64,000 bases of DNA from Chitinophaga sp. Ak27 (GCF_012726295.1 NZ_JABAOB010000008.1:1-64000); one strand, 5' to 3'; shown: positions 1-8,969, counted from the stretch's first letter. The notes: a model not told the origin generated them from the letters alone. Numbers and translations are program-made.

Positions 1-87
1 CTGTCCTAAAATCACACTTTTAGACATTTAAACATCCCGACAATCAAATCAAGATCTAAAAGCTGAAAATTTATCACTTAAAAAAAA

Positions 88-125
88 GGCCGACCAAAAA
101 GCCTTATTTTACTTTTTGGTCAGCC
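88..125 (-). terminator. Intrinsic terminator of the phosphohexomutase gene
   Basis: Arms at 88-101 and 112-125 pair at 13 of 14 positions (GGCTGACCAAAAAG on the minus strand). On the minus strand the stem is followed by eight T residues (80-87). It lies 15 nt past the stop of the minus-strand mutase gene, where a rho-independent terminator is expected. Confidence 0.85.
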
Positions 126-140
126 CCATTGTCAATGCTA

Positions 141-1523
141 TTAGTGCATAAACTCTTTAATGTCCTGCATGATCCGCTTGGCAATATTATCTGCCGTGGT
201 TTCATTCTGGCTTTCCGCATAGATGCGGATAATAGGTTCGGTGTTGGAGGTACGGAGATGCACCCAATCCTTGTCGAATTCTATTTTGAGCCCGTCTTCT
301 GTATTGAGTGGCTGGTTTTTATACTTCTCCTTAATTTTTTCGAAGATAGTTTTCACATCTACCCCTTTATCCAGCTCAATTTTATTTTTTGAGATGAAGT
401 AATCAGGATAGCTGTTACGCAGCGCTTTAATGCTCTTCTTGCTGTGTGCCAGGTGGCTGAGGAAAAGACCGATACCGATCAGGGCGTCCCGGCCATAATG
501 CAGGTCCGGCACAATGATACCGCCATTGCCTTCTCCGCCTATTACTGCGTTGGTATCTTTCATTTTCTTCACCACATTCACTTCTCCTACTGCAGAAGGT
601 GTGTATTGGCCGCCATGTTTCAGGGTCACATCTTTCAATGCCTGGGTAGACGACATATTGGAAACGGTATTCCCCTTTCTTTTGCCTAATACATAATCGG
701 CCACCGCTACCAGGGTGTATTCTTCCCCGAACATGCTGCCATCTTCACATACAAAGCACAGGCGATCCACATCCGGATCTACTGCAATACCCAGGTCGGC
801 ATTGGATTTATTGACTTCGTTGGAGAGTGCTGTCAGGTTTTCTGCCAGGGGCTCAGGATTGTGGCTGAATTTGCCGGTAACTTCCGGAAATAGCACTTCT
901 ACTTCTTCCACACCCAATGCTTTCAACAGGGGAGGAACAAACAAAGCACCGGTAGAATTTACCGCGTCTACTACAATCTTGAAATTGCGCGCCTTAATAG
1001 CAGGTACGTCTACCAGCGGATAGTTCACCACCAGGTCTACGTGCTTTTGCAGGTAAGAATCGTCTATGGTATAAGTACCAAGTTTATTCACATCAGCGAA
1101 ATTAAAATCTTCGCGTTCAGCAATATCCAGCAGGGTAGCGCCGTCCTCGCCGGAAATAAATTCACCTTTACTGTTCAATAATTTCAGCGCATTCCATTCT
1201 TTTGGATTATGGCTGGCAGTAAGAATAATACCACCGGCAGCGTTTTCCATGGTTACGGCTAGCTCTACAGTAGGAGTGGTAGATAAACCGAGGTCAACAA
1301 CATCGATACCTAACCCGTTGAGGGTAGATACGACCAGGTTTCTCACCATCTCGCCGGAAATACGGCCATCACGGCCAATTACCACCTTACGGTTTTCTGT
1401 TTGACGGCTCAGCCAGGTGCCGTATGCTGCTGTGAATTTTACCACATCTAATGGAGAAAGTCCCTCGCCGGGCTTACCGCCTATGGTTCCGCGTATGCCG
1501 GATATCGATTTGATCAGTGCCAC
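141..1523 (-). CDS. glmM: Phosphoglucosamine/phosphomannomutase (alpha-D-phosphohexomutase)
   Basis: Cytoplasmic phosphohexomutase, probably interconverting glucosamine-6-P and glucosamine-1-P for UDP-GlcNAc and peptidoglycan synthesis. The phosphoserine motif TASHNP lies near residue 104, the metal-binding loop DPDVDRL is in the middle, the sugar-binding loop GGEGNGG follows, and the C-terminal phosphate-binding loop is RTSNTEP. All four domains are present and about 460 residues is normal for the family. No ATG exists at the N terminus. I chose GTG at 1523 because it gives MALIKSISGIRG, the usual start of Bacteroidota homologues; TTG at 1532 adds three residues. A minus-strand TATATTTG lies at 1547-1554. 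Specificity for glucosamine versus mannose or glucose phosphate cannot be read from sequence alone, so glmM is the most likely name, not a proven one. Confidence 0.85.
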   Translation of the reverse strand: MALIKSISGIRGTIGGKPGEGLSPLDVVKFTAAYGTWLSRQTENRKVVIGRDGRISGEMVRNLVVSTLNGLGIDVVDLGLSTTPTVELAVTMENAAGGIILTASHNPKEWNALKLLNSKGEFISGEDGATLLDIAEREDFNFADVNKLGTYTIDDSYLQKHVDLVVNYPLVDVPAIKARNFKIVVDAVNSTGALFVPPLLKALGVEEVEVLFPEVTGKFSHNPEPLAENLTALSNEVNKSNADLGIAVDPDVDRLCFVCEDGSMFGEEYTLVAVADYVLGKRKGNTVSNMSSTQALKDVTLKHGGQYTPSAVGEVNVVKKMKDTNAVIGGEGNGGIIVPDLHYGRDALIGIGLFLSHLAHSKKSIKALRNSYPDYFISKNKIELDKGVDVKTIFEKIKEKYKNQPLNTEDGLKIEFDKDWVHLRTSNTEPIIRIYAESQNETTADNIAKRIMQDIKEFMH

Positions 1524-1546
1524 AAGATTCAATTTTTAAAGGAAGG

Positions 1547-1554
1547 CAAATATA
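1547..1554 (-). promoter_or_regulatory. Putative -7 element (TATATTTG) for the mutase gene
   Basis: The minus strand reads TATATTTG, an exact match to the Bacteroidota -7 consensus TAnnTTTG, 23 nt before the preferred GTG start. No TTTG is found at the expected 19-nt spacing, so the match rests on one element only. Confidence 0.5.
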
Positions 1555-1591
1555 AAAAAAAGCATTCCAGAAATCCTAATTATCAAAAGCT

Positions 1592-1706
1592 GAAGGCGGA
1601 AAGCAAAAAGCAAAAAGCTATTGAAGCGGCGGATCAGCGGGGCTGGTTAAGTCATTTATCACTTTTACCCGGTTCCGGAGCTTTTTGCTTTCTGCTTTCC
1701 GCTTCC
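1592..1706. repeat. Long inverted repeat, copy 1 of an AAAGCAAAAAGC palindromic family
   Basis: Arms 1592-1619 and 1679-1706 pair at 25 of 28 positions and enclose a 59-nt spacer. The left arm and its flank contain AAAGCAAAAAGCTATTGA (1607-1624), found again exactly in the repeat at 52058-52154. It sits between divergent genes, just upstream of the LTA-synthase-like gene. Neither arm is followed by a T run, so it is not a standard terminator. No transposase is nearby; it resembles a REP/MITE-like intergenic element. Confidence 0.8.
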
Positions 1707-1717
1707 CGCTTTTTCGG

Positions 1718-1725
1718 TATATTTG
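1718..1725 (+). promoter_or_regulatory. Putative -7 element (TATATTTG) for the LTA-synthase-like gene
   Basis: TATATTTG matches TAnnTTTG and ends 34 nt before the ATG at 1760. It lies downstream of the earlier in-frame ATG at 1685, which supports 1760 as the true start. No good -33 TTTG is present. Confidence 0.45.
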
Positions 1726-1759
1726 CAGCTACGCTTTTCAAAAAACAGCTATACGTTAC

Positions 1760-3778
1760 ATGCAATACTCGTGGAAGAATATACCCCGGTATATTCGTTA
1801 TGTGTTTGTTCAAACGCTTTACCTCTTCCTGTTGATGGTAATGTTCAGGGTAGTTTTTTACCTCTTTTTCTTCAAAACAACCATCACAGACCATGCAGCG
1901 ATATGGAAAGCCTGGAACCTGGGACTCAGATTTGATCTGCGTCTTGCCCTTTACCTCATGATTCCCATCCTGCTACTGGCCCTGATTACCCGGAATAAAT
2001 TTTTTACCTCCACACCTATACGGCGCGCCAACGTTATTTATTTCTTTGTCGTTTACCTGCTCCTGACCCTGTTTTATATATTGGATCTGGGACATTACGA
2101 CTACCTGGGCTTACGCCTCGACCCTTCCGTATTAAGGTTCCTGGCCAAAGGCGAACGGGCCGACAATGCCCGCATGGTATGGCAAAGTTACCCGGTAGTG
2201 AGAGGTGTATTGGGTATCATCGTCTTTATGTTCCTCCTATTCCGCCTGCAAAAAGCTACCTGGAAGAAGTTTGCTGCGCACTCCCCGGTATATCTACGCA
2301 ACTGGCCTTATACCGGCTACGTAATTGGTATGGTATTGCTGTTTGGAGCCGGATGCTATGGTAATTTTGCCTATTTCCCGTTACGCTGGAGCCAGGCCAT
2401 GTTTAGCCGGGATAACGGCATTACCAGCCTGGGACTTAATCCCGTCTTATATTTTGCGTCCAATTTTTCTGTAAAGGGCGATACCTATGACCTGGAAGCT
2501 ACTAAGAAATATTACCCCTATATCGCCGAATACCTGAAAGTAGATTCACTGAATCCCAATACCCTCAGCTATGTACGCACCATTGCCGCCGATGCGTCTA
2601 AACCCAGGCTCAACGTGGTATTGGTAATGCTCGAATCTACCGGTGCTGCAGTCACCAGCATGTATGGCAATCCTATGCAGGCCACGCCCCACATGAAACG
2701 ACTGGCCGACAGTGGTATCCTGTTTAAGAATTTTTACGTACCGGCCATCAGTACAGCAAAAACAGTATTCGGGGTTCATACCGGGTTGCCGGATATCACC
2801 TCGGTGAAAACAGCCAGCCGGCATCCTAAAATGCTGGACCAACGTATTGTAATGGACCAGTTTAAAGGGTATGACAAATTATACCTGTTGGGGGGGAATA
2901 CCAACTGGGCAAATATCCGCGCGGTATTTACCAACAACGTGGAAGGCATCCGCATCTACGAAGAAGGCATGTACAAATCCGGTAAAGCCGATGTATGGGG
3001 AATTGCCGACTACGACCTGATCACGGAAGCCAGCGCCATCTTCAAAGCTGATAATGATAAGAAACAGCCATTTGTCGCCTTCCTCCAGTTGGCAGACAAT
3101 CACCCGCCCTATACTACTACCAGTGGCGCCGGTGATTTTAAAAAGCTGACGGAGAAAGACATTGATATGAACACGTTCAAAAAATCAGGGTTTGTATCGA
3201 TCGATCAGCTGAATGCCCTGCGGTATGAAGACTACAACGTAGGCCACCTGATGGACATGGCCAGGAAAGATGGCTATCTTGATAACACCATCTTCGTATT
3301 CTTTGGGGATCACAACTGTGTGCTCAACCCTTACAGCTTTATGCCGCTGCCGGAGTACGAGCTGGCCAGTGGCGGCGTACATGTAACTGCGTTTATGTAC
3401 AGCCCCCAACACCTGGCGCCCCAGGTGATTACTACGCCCGGCAGCTTGCTGGATGTATATCCAACGGTAGCCAAAATGGTGGGTATGCCTTATAAAAACT
3501 ATACGCTGGGGGTAGACCTGTTCGACAGTACCCGGGTAAATAATAAATATGTGTTCTTGACAACGATGCGTAACCAGATGGCACATTATGCAGTAATGGG
3601 CGACCGGTATATGTACGAAATCAATATGGTCAACGATTCTACCGCGTTGTACGACCTAAAAGGCGATCCGTTGAAAAATATCCGGGGACAACAGCCAGAT
3701 ACGGCAAAAAGCCTCGATAATTTAACACGCGGCTTTTATCAAAGCACCCGATATTTGATGTTTAATAATAAAAAATAG
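1760..3778 (+). CDS. LTA synthase-family membrane phosphotransferase (sulfatase fold)
   Basis: Inner-membrane protein with about five N-terminal membrane helices (first ~200 residues) and a large periplasmic alkaline-phosphatase/sulfatase-fold domain. Features of the LtaS/OpgB/EptA superfamily are ARPRLNVVLVMLES-like entry into the fold (here KPRLNVVLVMLEST), the segment STAKTVFGVHTG whose Thr (about residue 335) fits the LtaS nucleophile, and FFGDHN for metal binding near the C terminus. In Gram-negatives such enzymes usually move phosphoglycerol or phosphoethanolamine onto glycans or lipids; the substrate here is unknown. ATG 1760 (672 aa) is preferred over the in-frame ATG at 1685 because the hydrophobic region starts directly after it and a promoter-like element lies between the two. 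Confidence 0.8.
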   Translation: MQYSWKNIPRYIRYVFVQTLYLFLLMVMFRVVFYLFFFKTTITDHAAIWKAWNLGLRFDLRLALYLMIPILLLALITRNKFFTSTPIRRANVIYFFVVYLLLTLFYILDLGHYDYLGLRLDPSVLRFLAKGERADNARMVWQSYPVVRGVLGIIVFMFLLFRLQKATWKKFAAHSPVYLRNWPYTGYVIGMVLLFGAGCYGNFAYFPLRWSQAMFSRDNGITSLGLNPVLYFASNFSVKGDTYDLEATKKYYPYIAEYLKVDSLNPNTLSYVRTIAADASKPRLNVVLVMLESTGAAVTSMYGNPMQATPHMKRLADSGILFKNFYVPAISTAKTVFGVHTGLPDITSVKTASRHPKMLDQRIVMDQFKGYDKLYLLGGNTNWANIRAVFTNNVEGIRIYEEGMYKSGKADVWGIADYDLITEASAIFKADNDKKQPFVAFLQLADNHPPYTTTSGAGDFKKLTEKDIDMNTFKKSGFVSIDQLNALRYEDYNVGHLMDMARKDGYLDNTIFVFFGDHNCVLNPYSFMPLPEYELASGGVHVTAFMYSPQHLAPQVITTPGSLLDVYPTVAKMVGMPYKNYTLGVDLFDSTRVNNKYVFLTTMRNQMAHYAVMGDRYMYEINMVNDSTALYDLKGDPLKNIRGQQPDTAKSLDNLTRGFYQSTRYLMFNNKK

Positions 3779-3794
3779 CTGTTTGGCAACAGGT

Positions 3795-3844
3795 CTTTAG
3801 CCGTTAGCGTTTTAGCGCATTTGCTGAAACGCTAACGGCTAAAG
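3795..3844. repeat. Perfect 18-bp inverted repeat (long hairpin)
   Basis: CTTTAGCCGTTAGCGTTT (3795-3812) is repeated exactly in inverse at 3827-3844 around a 14-nt loop. It starts 16 nt after the LTA-synthase-like stop and ends 26 nt before the methyltransferase start. There is no T run on either side, so factor-independent termination is doubtful. It could protect the upstream mRNA 3' end or be another dispersed palindromic element. It does not share the core of the AAAGCAAAAAGC family. Confidence 0.8.
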
Positions 3845-3870
3845 CTTAACAGCCAGTAACTGCCACAATT

Positions 3871-4614
3871 ATGGAAGTAGATAAACTTTGGTTTAAGGAT
3901 TGGTTTAATTCTCCCTATTATCACCTGTTGTACAGTCATCGCGATGACCGGGAGGCGGCGGCTTTTATCGATAAGCTGCTAACTTACCTGCATCCCGCTG
4001 CCGACGCAGAAATGTTGGACGTGGCCTGTGGAAAAGGGCGTCACGCCAAATACCTGGCCGACAAAGGCTATAATGTAACCGGAATCGATCTGTCTATCGA
4101 AAGCATTAATGTGGCAAAAAAACTGGAAAATGACCACCTGAGCTTTTTTCAGCATGATATGCGTTTGCCTTTTTGGGTCAATTACTTCGACGTAGTGTTT
4201 AACTTTTTTACCAGCTTCGGCTATTTTGACGCGCAACGGGATAATGATAATGCACTGCGAACGCTGAAGAATGCGATGAAGCCTGGGGGAAGGCTGGTAC
4301 TGGACTACCTGAATAGCGACTATGTAGCCGCACACCTGGTAACAGATGAGGTGAAAGAAGAAGAAGGGGTGGTATTTGATATCCGCAGGGAGCTGAACGA
4401 CCATAAATTCATGAAGCGGATCAATATTCTCGATAAAGCGAAAATGCGCCGGGCCACTTACACCGAAAGTGTAAATGCCTTTACCCGGGCGGATTTTGAG
4501 AGAATGTTTGCCAAACAGGGGCTTCAGATAACGGAAATTTTCGGAGATTATCACTTTAACAGCTATGATGCACAGCGCTCACCGCGACTGATTATCGTAG
4601 CCACAAAATCATAG
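3871..4614 (+). CDS. Class I SAM-dependent methyltransferase
   Basis: Soluble 247-residue methyltransferase. Motif I is MLDVACGKGRHAKYLADKGY (about residues 48-67) followed by the acidic end of strand 2 in VTGIDLS, and later FDVVFNFFTSFGYF and GGRLVLDYLN, the order of the Methyltransf_25/11 fold. Length is typical for a single-domain enzyme. The substrate cannot be predicted. It lies 2 nt upstream of a PAP2 phosphatase gene and probably shares its transcript, separated from the upstream gene by a long hairpin. Confidence 0.8.
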   Translation: MEVDKLWFKDWFNSPYYHLLYSHRDDREAAAFIDKLLTYLHPAADAEMLDVACGKGRHAKYLADKGYNVTGIDLSIESINVAKKLENDHLSFFQHDMRLPFWVNYFDVVFNFFTSFGYFDAQRDNDNALRTLKNAMKPGGRLVLDYLNSDYVAAHLVTDEVKEEEGVVFDIRRELNDHKFMKRINILDKAKMRRATYTESVNAFTRADFERMFAKQGLQITEIFGDYHFNSYDAQRSPRLIIVATKS

Positions 4615-4616
4615 CC

Positions 4617-5195
4617 ATGCTGGAATCTATTCTCCGTGAGGATCTTAGACTATTCTTTCATATCAATGGCCAATGGCATAACGCATTTTTAGATGCCCTG
4701 CTGCCCTTTGTACGGGAGCCTTATGTGTGGGCGCCATTATACCTTTTCCTGGGTTTGTTTGTAACTATTAACTATGGCTGGAAGGGGCTGTTCTGGATCC
4801 TGTTTTTCCTGCTGTGCTTCGGCGTGTCTGATCAGGCCAGTTTATACCTGAAGGGCGCTGTGGGAAGGATACGTCCCTGCCGGGACCCGGTAGTATCGCA
4901 CTATGCCAGGGTATTGGTGGTGTATTGCCCGATGAGCGGCAGCTTTACTTCCAACCATGCGGCCAATCATTTTGCCCTGGCAACCTTTTGTTTCATAACT
5001 TTAAAATCAGCTTTTCACCGGTATGCCTGGTTGTTCTTTGCATGGGCGGCTATTATTGCTTATGCACAGATTTACGTAGGTGTGCACTATCCGCTAGACG
5101 TGGTAGGAGGTGCTTTACTGGGTACTTTAATCGGGCTGCTCAGCGGTAGTTTCTTTCAACGCCGTATAAGACTGGAGCCCGAACTCGCATCATGA
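4617..5195 (+). CDS. PAP2-family membrane phosphatase
   Basis: Integral membrane phosphatase of 192 residues. The three PAP2 signature motifs are visible: KGAVGRIRP (K-x6-RP), a SNHA variant of PSGH in SFTSNHAANH, and the third motif as GVHYPLDVVGG (H-x3-D). The family removes phosphate from lipid phosphates such as phosphatidic acid, PGP or undecaprenyl pyrophosphate at the periplasmic face; which one is unknown. The gene starts 2 nt after the methyltransferase stop and overlaps the next gene by 4 nt (ATGA), so translation of all three is probably coupled. Confidence 0.85.
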   Translation: MLESILREDLRLFFHINGQWHNAFLDALLPFVREPYVWAPLYLFLGLFVTINYGWKGLFWILFFLLCFGVSDQASLYLKGAVGRIRPCRDPVVSHYARVLVVYCPMSGSFTSNHAANHFALATFCFITLKSAFHRYAWLFFAWAAIIAYAQIYVGVHYPLDVVGGALLGTLIGLLSGSFFQRRIRLEPELAS

Positions 5196-5923
5196 ACTGG
5201 AACTACCTGATATTAATACTGGCCGCCACTGTTGCCGGTGGGTTGATACCCATGACTATAAAGCGTGTCAGCGCCAACTTTTCTATTTATCTCCTGGCTT
5301 TCACGGGAGCTTTCCTGTTTGGTGTGGTGATCATGCACCTGCTGCCGGAGGTATACCATGAACTGGGGCACCAGGCAGGCATATACATCGTGCTGGGCTT
5401 TTTCCTGCAGGTATTTTTGCAGCAGCTGTCACATGGAATGGAACACGGACATACCCATTTGCCACAGGAACATCATCACCATATTGCGGTAACGCCGCTG
5501 CTGCTGGGCCTTTCCATCCATGCGTTCATGGAGGGGATTCCCCTGGGCTTCAAGTATGATGACCAGTCGGCATTGCCCTCCCTGATAGCAGGGGTGGCAG
5601 CGCACAAAATACCGGAGGCCCTGACCCTGATGACCGTGATGATACATGCCCATAAAAAACGATTGGAGTTGTGGAGTATCCTGGTATGTTTTGCCCTCGT
5701 AACCCCCATAGCTGCTTTGCTGGCGGGGTGGATGGGTAACCGTTTTGAAGTGGTACAGCATTATCTGCTATATGTGGTAGCATTGGTGGTAGGCGCTTTT
5801 CTGCATATTTCCACCACCATCTTCTATGAAAGCGGTACGAAACATCATGAACTCAGCTGGAAGAAGGTCTTGGCCATCGCCATTGGGTTGTTGTTGGCAT
5901 TTCTTACCCTGATATTTGAATAA
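5192..5923 (+). CDS. ZIP-family divalent metal transporter
   Basis: Membrane permease of 243 residues with about eight hydrophobic segments. The conserved ZIP helix motifs are HAFMEGIPLG (helix 4) and AAHKIPEALTL (helix 5), which carry the metal-binding His and Glu residues. A His-rich loop (HGHTHLPQEHHHH, around residues 86-98) between helices 3 and 4 is typical of zinc uptake permeases. Likely imports zinc or another divalent cation. It overlaps the PAP2 gene by 4 nt. Confidence 0.85.
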   Translation: MNWNYLILILAATVAGGLIPMTIKRVSANFSIYLLAFTGAFLFGVVIMHLLPEVYHELGHQAGIYIVLGFFLQVFLQQLSHGMEHGHTHLPQEHHHHIAVTPLLLGLSIHAFMEGIPLGFKYDDQSALPSLIAGVAAHKIPEALTLMTVMIHAHKKRLELWSILVCFALVTPIAALLAGWMGNRFEVVQHYLLYVVALVVGAFLHISTTIFYESGTKHHELSWKKVLAIAIGLLLAFLTLIFE

Positions 5924-5945
5924 TTCTTTATTTTTAGGCTCATAT

Positions 5946-7235
5946 ATGGAAGTCGTCATTATCCTCATCCTTATTTTATTGAATGGCCTGTTCTCGATGT
6001 CGGAGATAGCAATGGTCTCGGCCCGGAAAAACCGGTTGGAAAACCAGGCCAATAAAGGGGATGAAAAAGCAAAGGCAGCGCTAAAGCTCGCCAACAGTCC
6101 GGACACCTTTCTTTCTACCGTACAAATCGGTATTACCCTGATCGGCATCTTACTGGGTATTTACTCTGGTCAGAACGTCAAAGCTGATGTGATGGCCTGG
6201 CTCAACACTTTTCCATTGATACAGCCTTACAGCGGCGTGGTAGCCACTGTTATCATAGTGATTGTCATTACCTATTTTTCCCTGGTACTGGGCGAACTGG
6301 TACCTAAGCGTATTGGTATGGCCAAGCCGGAGTCCATCGCCAAAACAATGGCTAAACCTATGCAGGTCCTTTCCTGGCTCACCTATCCTTTCATCGCGTT
6401 ATTGTCTGCCTCCACCAATGTGCTGGTCAAATTATTCAGTGTACAAACTGGCGAGCCGCATGTTACAGAAGAAGAAATTAAGGCGATTATCAACGAAGGC
6501 ACTACTTCCGGCGCCATTGAAGAAACAGAGCAGGAAATTATAGAAAGGGTATTTCATCTGGGCGACCGCAACATTACCTCCCTGATGACATACCGTAATG
6601 ATATTACCTGGCTGGATATCAACGAAGCTACCGGCAGCTATCACCAAAAAATCCACGATAGCCTGCATTCCGTATACCCGGTGTGCGATGGGCAAATAGA
6701 TAGTATTAAAGGGTTGATCACCATCAAAGACCTGTACCGGGTGGCGGATAAATCGGTTCCGCTGGCAGATATGATCCGGAAACCTTTATTTGTACCGGAG
6801 AATAACAGCGCCTATCAGGTACTTGAAAAGTTTAAGGAAACCCACCTCCACGCTGCATTTATTGTGGATGAGTACGGTACTTTCCTGGGAATGATCACCC
6901 TAAACGACATCCTGGAAGCAATTGTAGGAGATATGCCGGAAACCGCTGATATGGATGATTATGAAATGGTGTTGCGGGAAGATGGTACCTGGCTGGTGGA
7001 TGCCCAGATCCCGTTTTATGATTTCCTGGAAGAATTTGATAAGGAAGATTGGATGACCGAATTTGAGCAGGATTTCGATACCCTTGCCGGCTTTATCCTG
7101 CACCACCTGGAACATATACCGCAAACTGGTGAGAAGTTCACCTGGCGCGATTTTACCTTTGAGATTGTGGACATGGATGCACATCGTATTGATAAAGTGC
7201 TGGTCACACCGCCACCTCAAACAACGGAAGAGTAA
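5946..7235 (+). CDS. CNNM/CorC-type membrane protein (DUF21, CBS pair, CorC_HlyC)
   Basis: Membrane protein of the hemolysin/CNNM family. It has an N-terminal DUF21 domain with about four membrane segments (residues ~1-190, beginning MEVVIILILILLNGLFSMSE), a central CBS pair with the classic linker HAAFIVDEYGTFLGMITLND, and a C-terminal CorC_HlyC domain (~350-425). Family members are linked to Mg2+ or Co2+ efflux and homeostasis, despite older hemolysin labels. ATG 5946 (429 aa) puts the first helix at the N terminus; an in-frame ATG at 5916 would overlap the ZIP gene and add ten residues. Neighbourhood with a ZIP transporter suits a metal-homeostasis role. Confidence 0.85.
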   Translation: MEVVIILILILLNGLFSMSEIAMVSARKNRLENQANKGDEKAKAALKLANSPDTFLSTVQIGITLIGILLGIYSGQNVKADVMAWLNTFPLIQPYSGVVATVIIVIVITYFSLVLGELVPKRIGMAKPESIAKTMAKPMQVLSWLTYPFIALLSASTNVLVKLFSVQTGEPHVTEEEIKAIINEGTTSGAIEETEQEIIERVFHLGDRNITSLMTYRNDITWLDINEATGSYHQKIHDSLHSVYPVCDGQIDSIKGLITIKDLYRVADKSVPLADMIRKPLFVPENNSAYQVLEKFKETHLHAAFIVDEYGTFLGMITLNDILEAIVGDMPETADMDDYEMVLREDGTWLVDAQIPFYDFLEEFDKEDWMTEFEQDFDTLAGFILHHLEHIPQTGEKFTWRDFTFEIVDMDAHRIDKVLVTPPPQTTEE

Positions 7236-7313
7236 AGCCTGTTCCCCCAAACGAAAATAAGTAGTAACCGCATACGTAAATACCCGGAAATCGGGGCGGA
7301 GGGTTGTTAATTA

Positions 7314-7344
7314 TTTGGATAAATCTAGCTTTATGCTAATTTTG
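7314..7344 (+). promoter_or_regulatory. Consensus Bacteroidota promoter of the aryl-polyene operon
   Basis: TTTG at 7314-7317 and TAATTTTG at 7337-7344 are separated by exactly 19 nt, a full match to the TTTG-N19-TAnnTTTG promoter used by the primary sigma factor of this phylum. Transcription would begin near 7350, giving a leader of about 35 nt before the ammonia-lyase ATG at 7386. No comparably good promoter is seen inside the following 25 kb, so it probably drives the whole pigment operon. Confidence 0.8.
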
Positions 7345-7385
7345 AGCACTTTTTTACATATACAAATAATTTAATTTAAGATAAA

Positions 7386-8921
7386 ATGGTTGCAATAGGA
7401 AGTAAGGCACTGTCCCTGGAAGAAGTGTACAGGGTGCTTTTGGGTGGTGAAGAACTGACGCTGGAAGCAGCAGCCCTGCAACAGGTAGAAGCCAGTTTTG
7501 TATTCCTCGAAAAATTTTCAGCAAAGAAACTGATTTATGGTATCAACACCGGTTTTGGCCCTATGGCCCAGTACCGTATCAGTGATGAAGATACCTTCCA
7601 GTTGCAGTATAACCTGATTCGCAGCCATAGCTCCGGCATGGGCAAATGTATGTCGCCCCTGCATACCAAAGCGTTGATGATTGCACGTTTGAGCAGCTTT
7701 ATGCAGGCGCATTCCGGCATTCATCCGGAAGTAGTACACCTGCTGAAAGAACTGATCAATAAAAATGTATACCCCTGCATATTCGAACATGGCGGTGTAG
7801 GCGCCAGTGGCGACCTGGTGCAGCTGGCCCACCTGGCCCTGGTACTGATCGGCGAGGGAGAGGTATGGTATGAAGATAAATTTCAGCCTACGGCAGAAGT
7901 ATTTGCCCGGCTGAACCTTAAACCTATCGACATTCATGTGAGAGAAGGCTTAGCCATAATAAATGGTACCTCCGCTATGACAGGTATAGGCCTGGTAAAT
8001 CTTATTGAAGCTAAAAAATTGTTGGGCTGGTCGGTAACCCTGTCGGCCATGATCAACGAAATAGTAGAAGCATTTGATGATCATCTCTCGGCAGAACTCA
8101 ATGCGGTAAAAAAACATGAGGGACAACAACAGATAGCCGCTAAAATGCGGGAAATCCTGAAGGGCAGCAAAATGGTGCGCCATCGTCCGGATCACCTGTA
8201 TAAAGAGCTGGAAGAAGAAATATTTAAAGATAAAGTACAGGAATACTATTCGCTGCGCTGCGTACCACAGATCCTGGGTCCCGTGTATGATACGCTGGCA
8301 CAGGCAGAAAAACTGGTAGTGCAGGAATTGAATTCTGTGAGCGATAACCCTGTAGTAGATCATCACCTGGAGAATGTGTTCCATGGCGGTAACTTCCATG
8401 GCGATTATGTTTCGCTGGAAATGGATAAGATCAAGATCGCTATCACCAAGTTGTCGATGCTGGCAGAAAGGCAGCTGAACTACCTGATGAATGAAAAATT
8501 GAATCATAAGTTCCCGCCGTTTATGAACCTGGGTAAACTTGGCTTCAATTTTGGAATGCAGGGTGTGCAGTTTACGGCTACCTCTACAGTGGCGGAAAAC
8601 CAAACCTTGTCTTTCCCAATGTATGTACACAGTATTCCCAACAACAACGATAACCAGGATATTGTGAGCATGGGGTGCAATGCTGCGGTGATGACGAGCA
8701 AGGTGATAGATAATACCTTCCAGGTATTGGCTATACAGGTAATGACGATGCTGCAGGCGGTTGACTACCTGCAATGCCAGGATCGCCTGGCGGCCTTCTC
8801 CCACAAGGTGTACGAGGAAGTAAGAGCAATTTTCCCTAAATTTATTGAGGACAGCCCGCGTTATAAGGATCTTCAGAAAATCAAGGAATACCTGCTGAGA
8901 AACGTACCTGTGCAATGCTAA
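7386..8921 (+). CDS. Tyrosine ammonia-lyase (HAL/PAL/TAL family), starter-unit enzyme
   Basis: Cytoplasmic aromatic amino acid lyase that most likely turns L-tyrosine into 4-coumarate, the starter of the polyene. The self-formed MIO cofactor comes from Ala140-Ser141-Gly142 in GGVGASGDL. Other family marks are the tyrosine loop NTGFGPMAQYRI, SH at 80-81 in the substrate-selectivity region, NGTSAMTG, and a C-terminal NNNDNQDIVSMG block. The wording of the selectivity region (LQYNLIRSHSSG) closely matches the known Flavobacterium johnsoniae tyrosine ammonia-lyase of its flexirubin cluster, as I recall that sequence. Length of 511 is normal. First gene of the operon behind a consensus promoter. 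Histidine ammonia-lyase is the alternative, but the cluster context argues against it. Confidence 0.88.
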   Translation: MVAIGSKALSLEEVYRVLLGGEELTLEAAALQQVEASFVFLEKFSAKKLIYGINTGFGPMAQYRISDEDTFQLQYNLIRSHSSGMGKCMSPLHTKALMIARLSSFMQAHSGIHPEVVHLLKELINKNVYPCIFEHGGVGASGDLVQLAHLALVLIGEGEVWYEDKFQPTAEVFARLNLKPIDIHVREGLAIINGTSAMTGIGLVNLIEAKKLLGWSVTLSAMINEIVEAFDDHLSAELNAVKKHEGQQQIAAKMREILKGSKMVRHRPDHLYKELEEEIFKDKVQEYYSLRCVPQILGPVYDTLAQAEKLVVQELNSVSDNPVVDHHLENVFHGGNFHGDYVSLEMDKIKIAITKLSMLAERQLNYLMNEKLNHKFPPFMNLGKLGFNFGMQGVQFTATSTVAENQTLSFPMYVHSIPNNNDNQDIVSMGCNAAVMTSKVIDNTFQVLAIQVMTMLQAVDYLQCQDRLAAFSHKVYEEVRAIFPKFIEDSPRYKDLQKIKEYLLRNVPVQC

Positions 8922-8969
8922 ATAGCAATGAAAGGTTAACCATTATTTGAGAACCGAAATATGTAATTC

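Noticed and set aside
5446..5490. His-rich stretch in the ZIP protein as a repeat or artefact
   Set aside because: Such His-rich cytoplasmic loops are normal in ZIP transporters.
7950..8915. 321-codon open frame on the minus strand
   Set aside because: It lies fully opposite the ammonia-lyase gene, is rich in His, Gln and Tyr as expected of an antisense shadow, and shows no domain.
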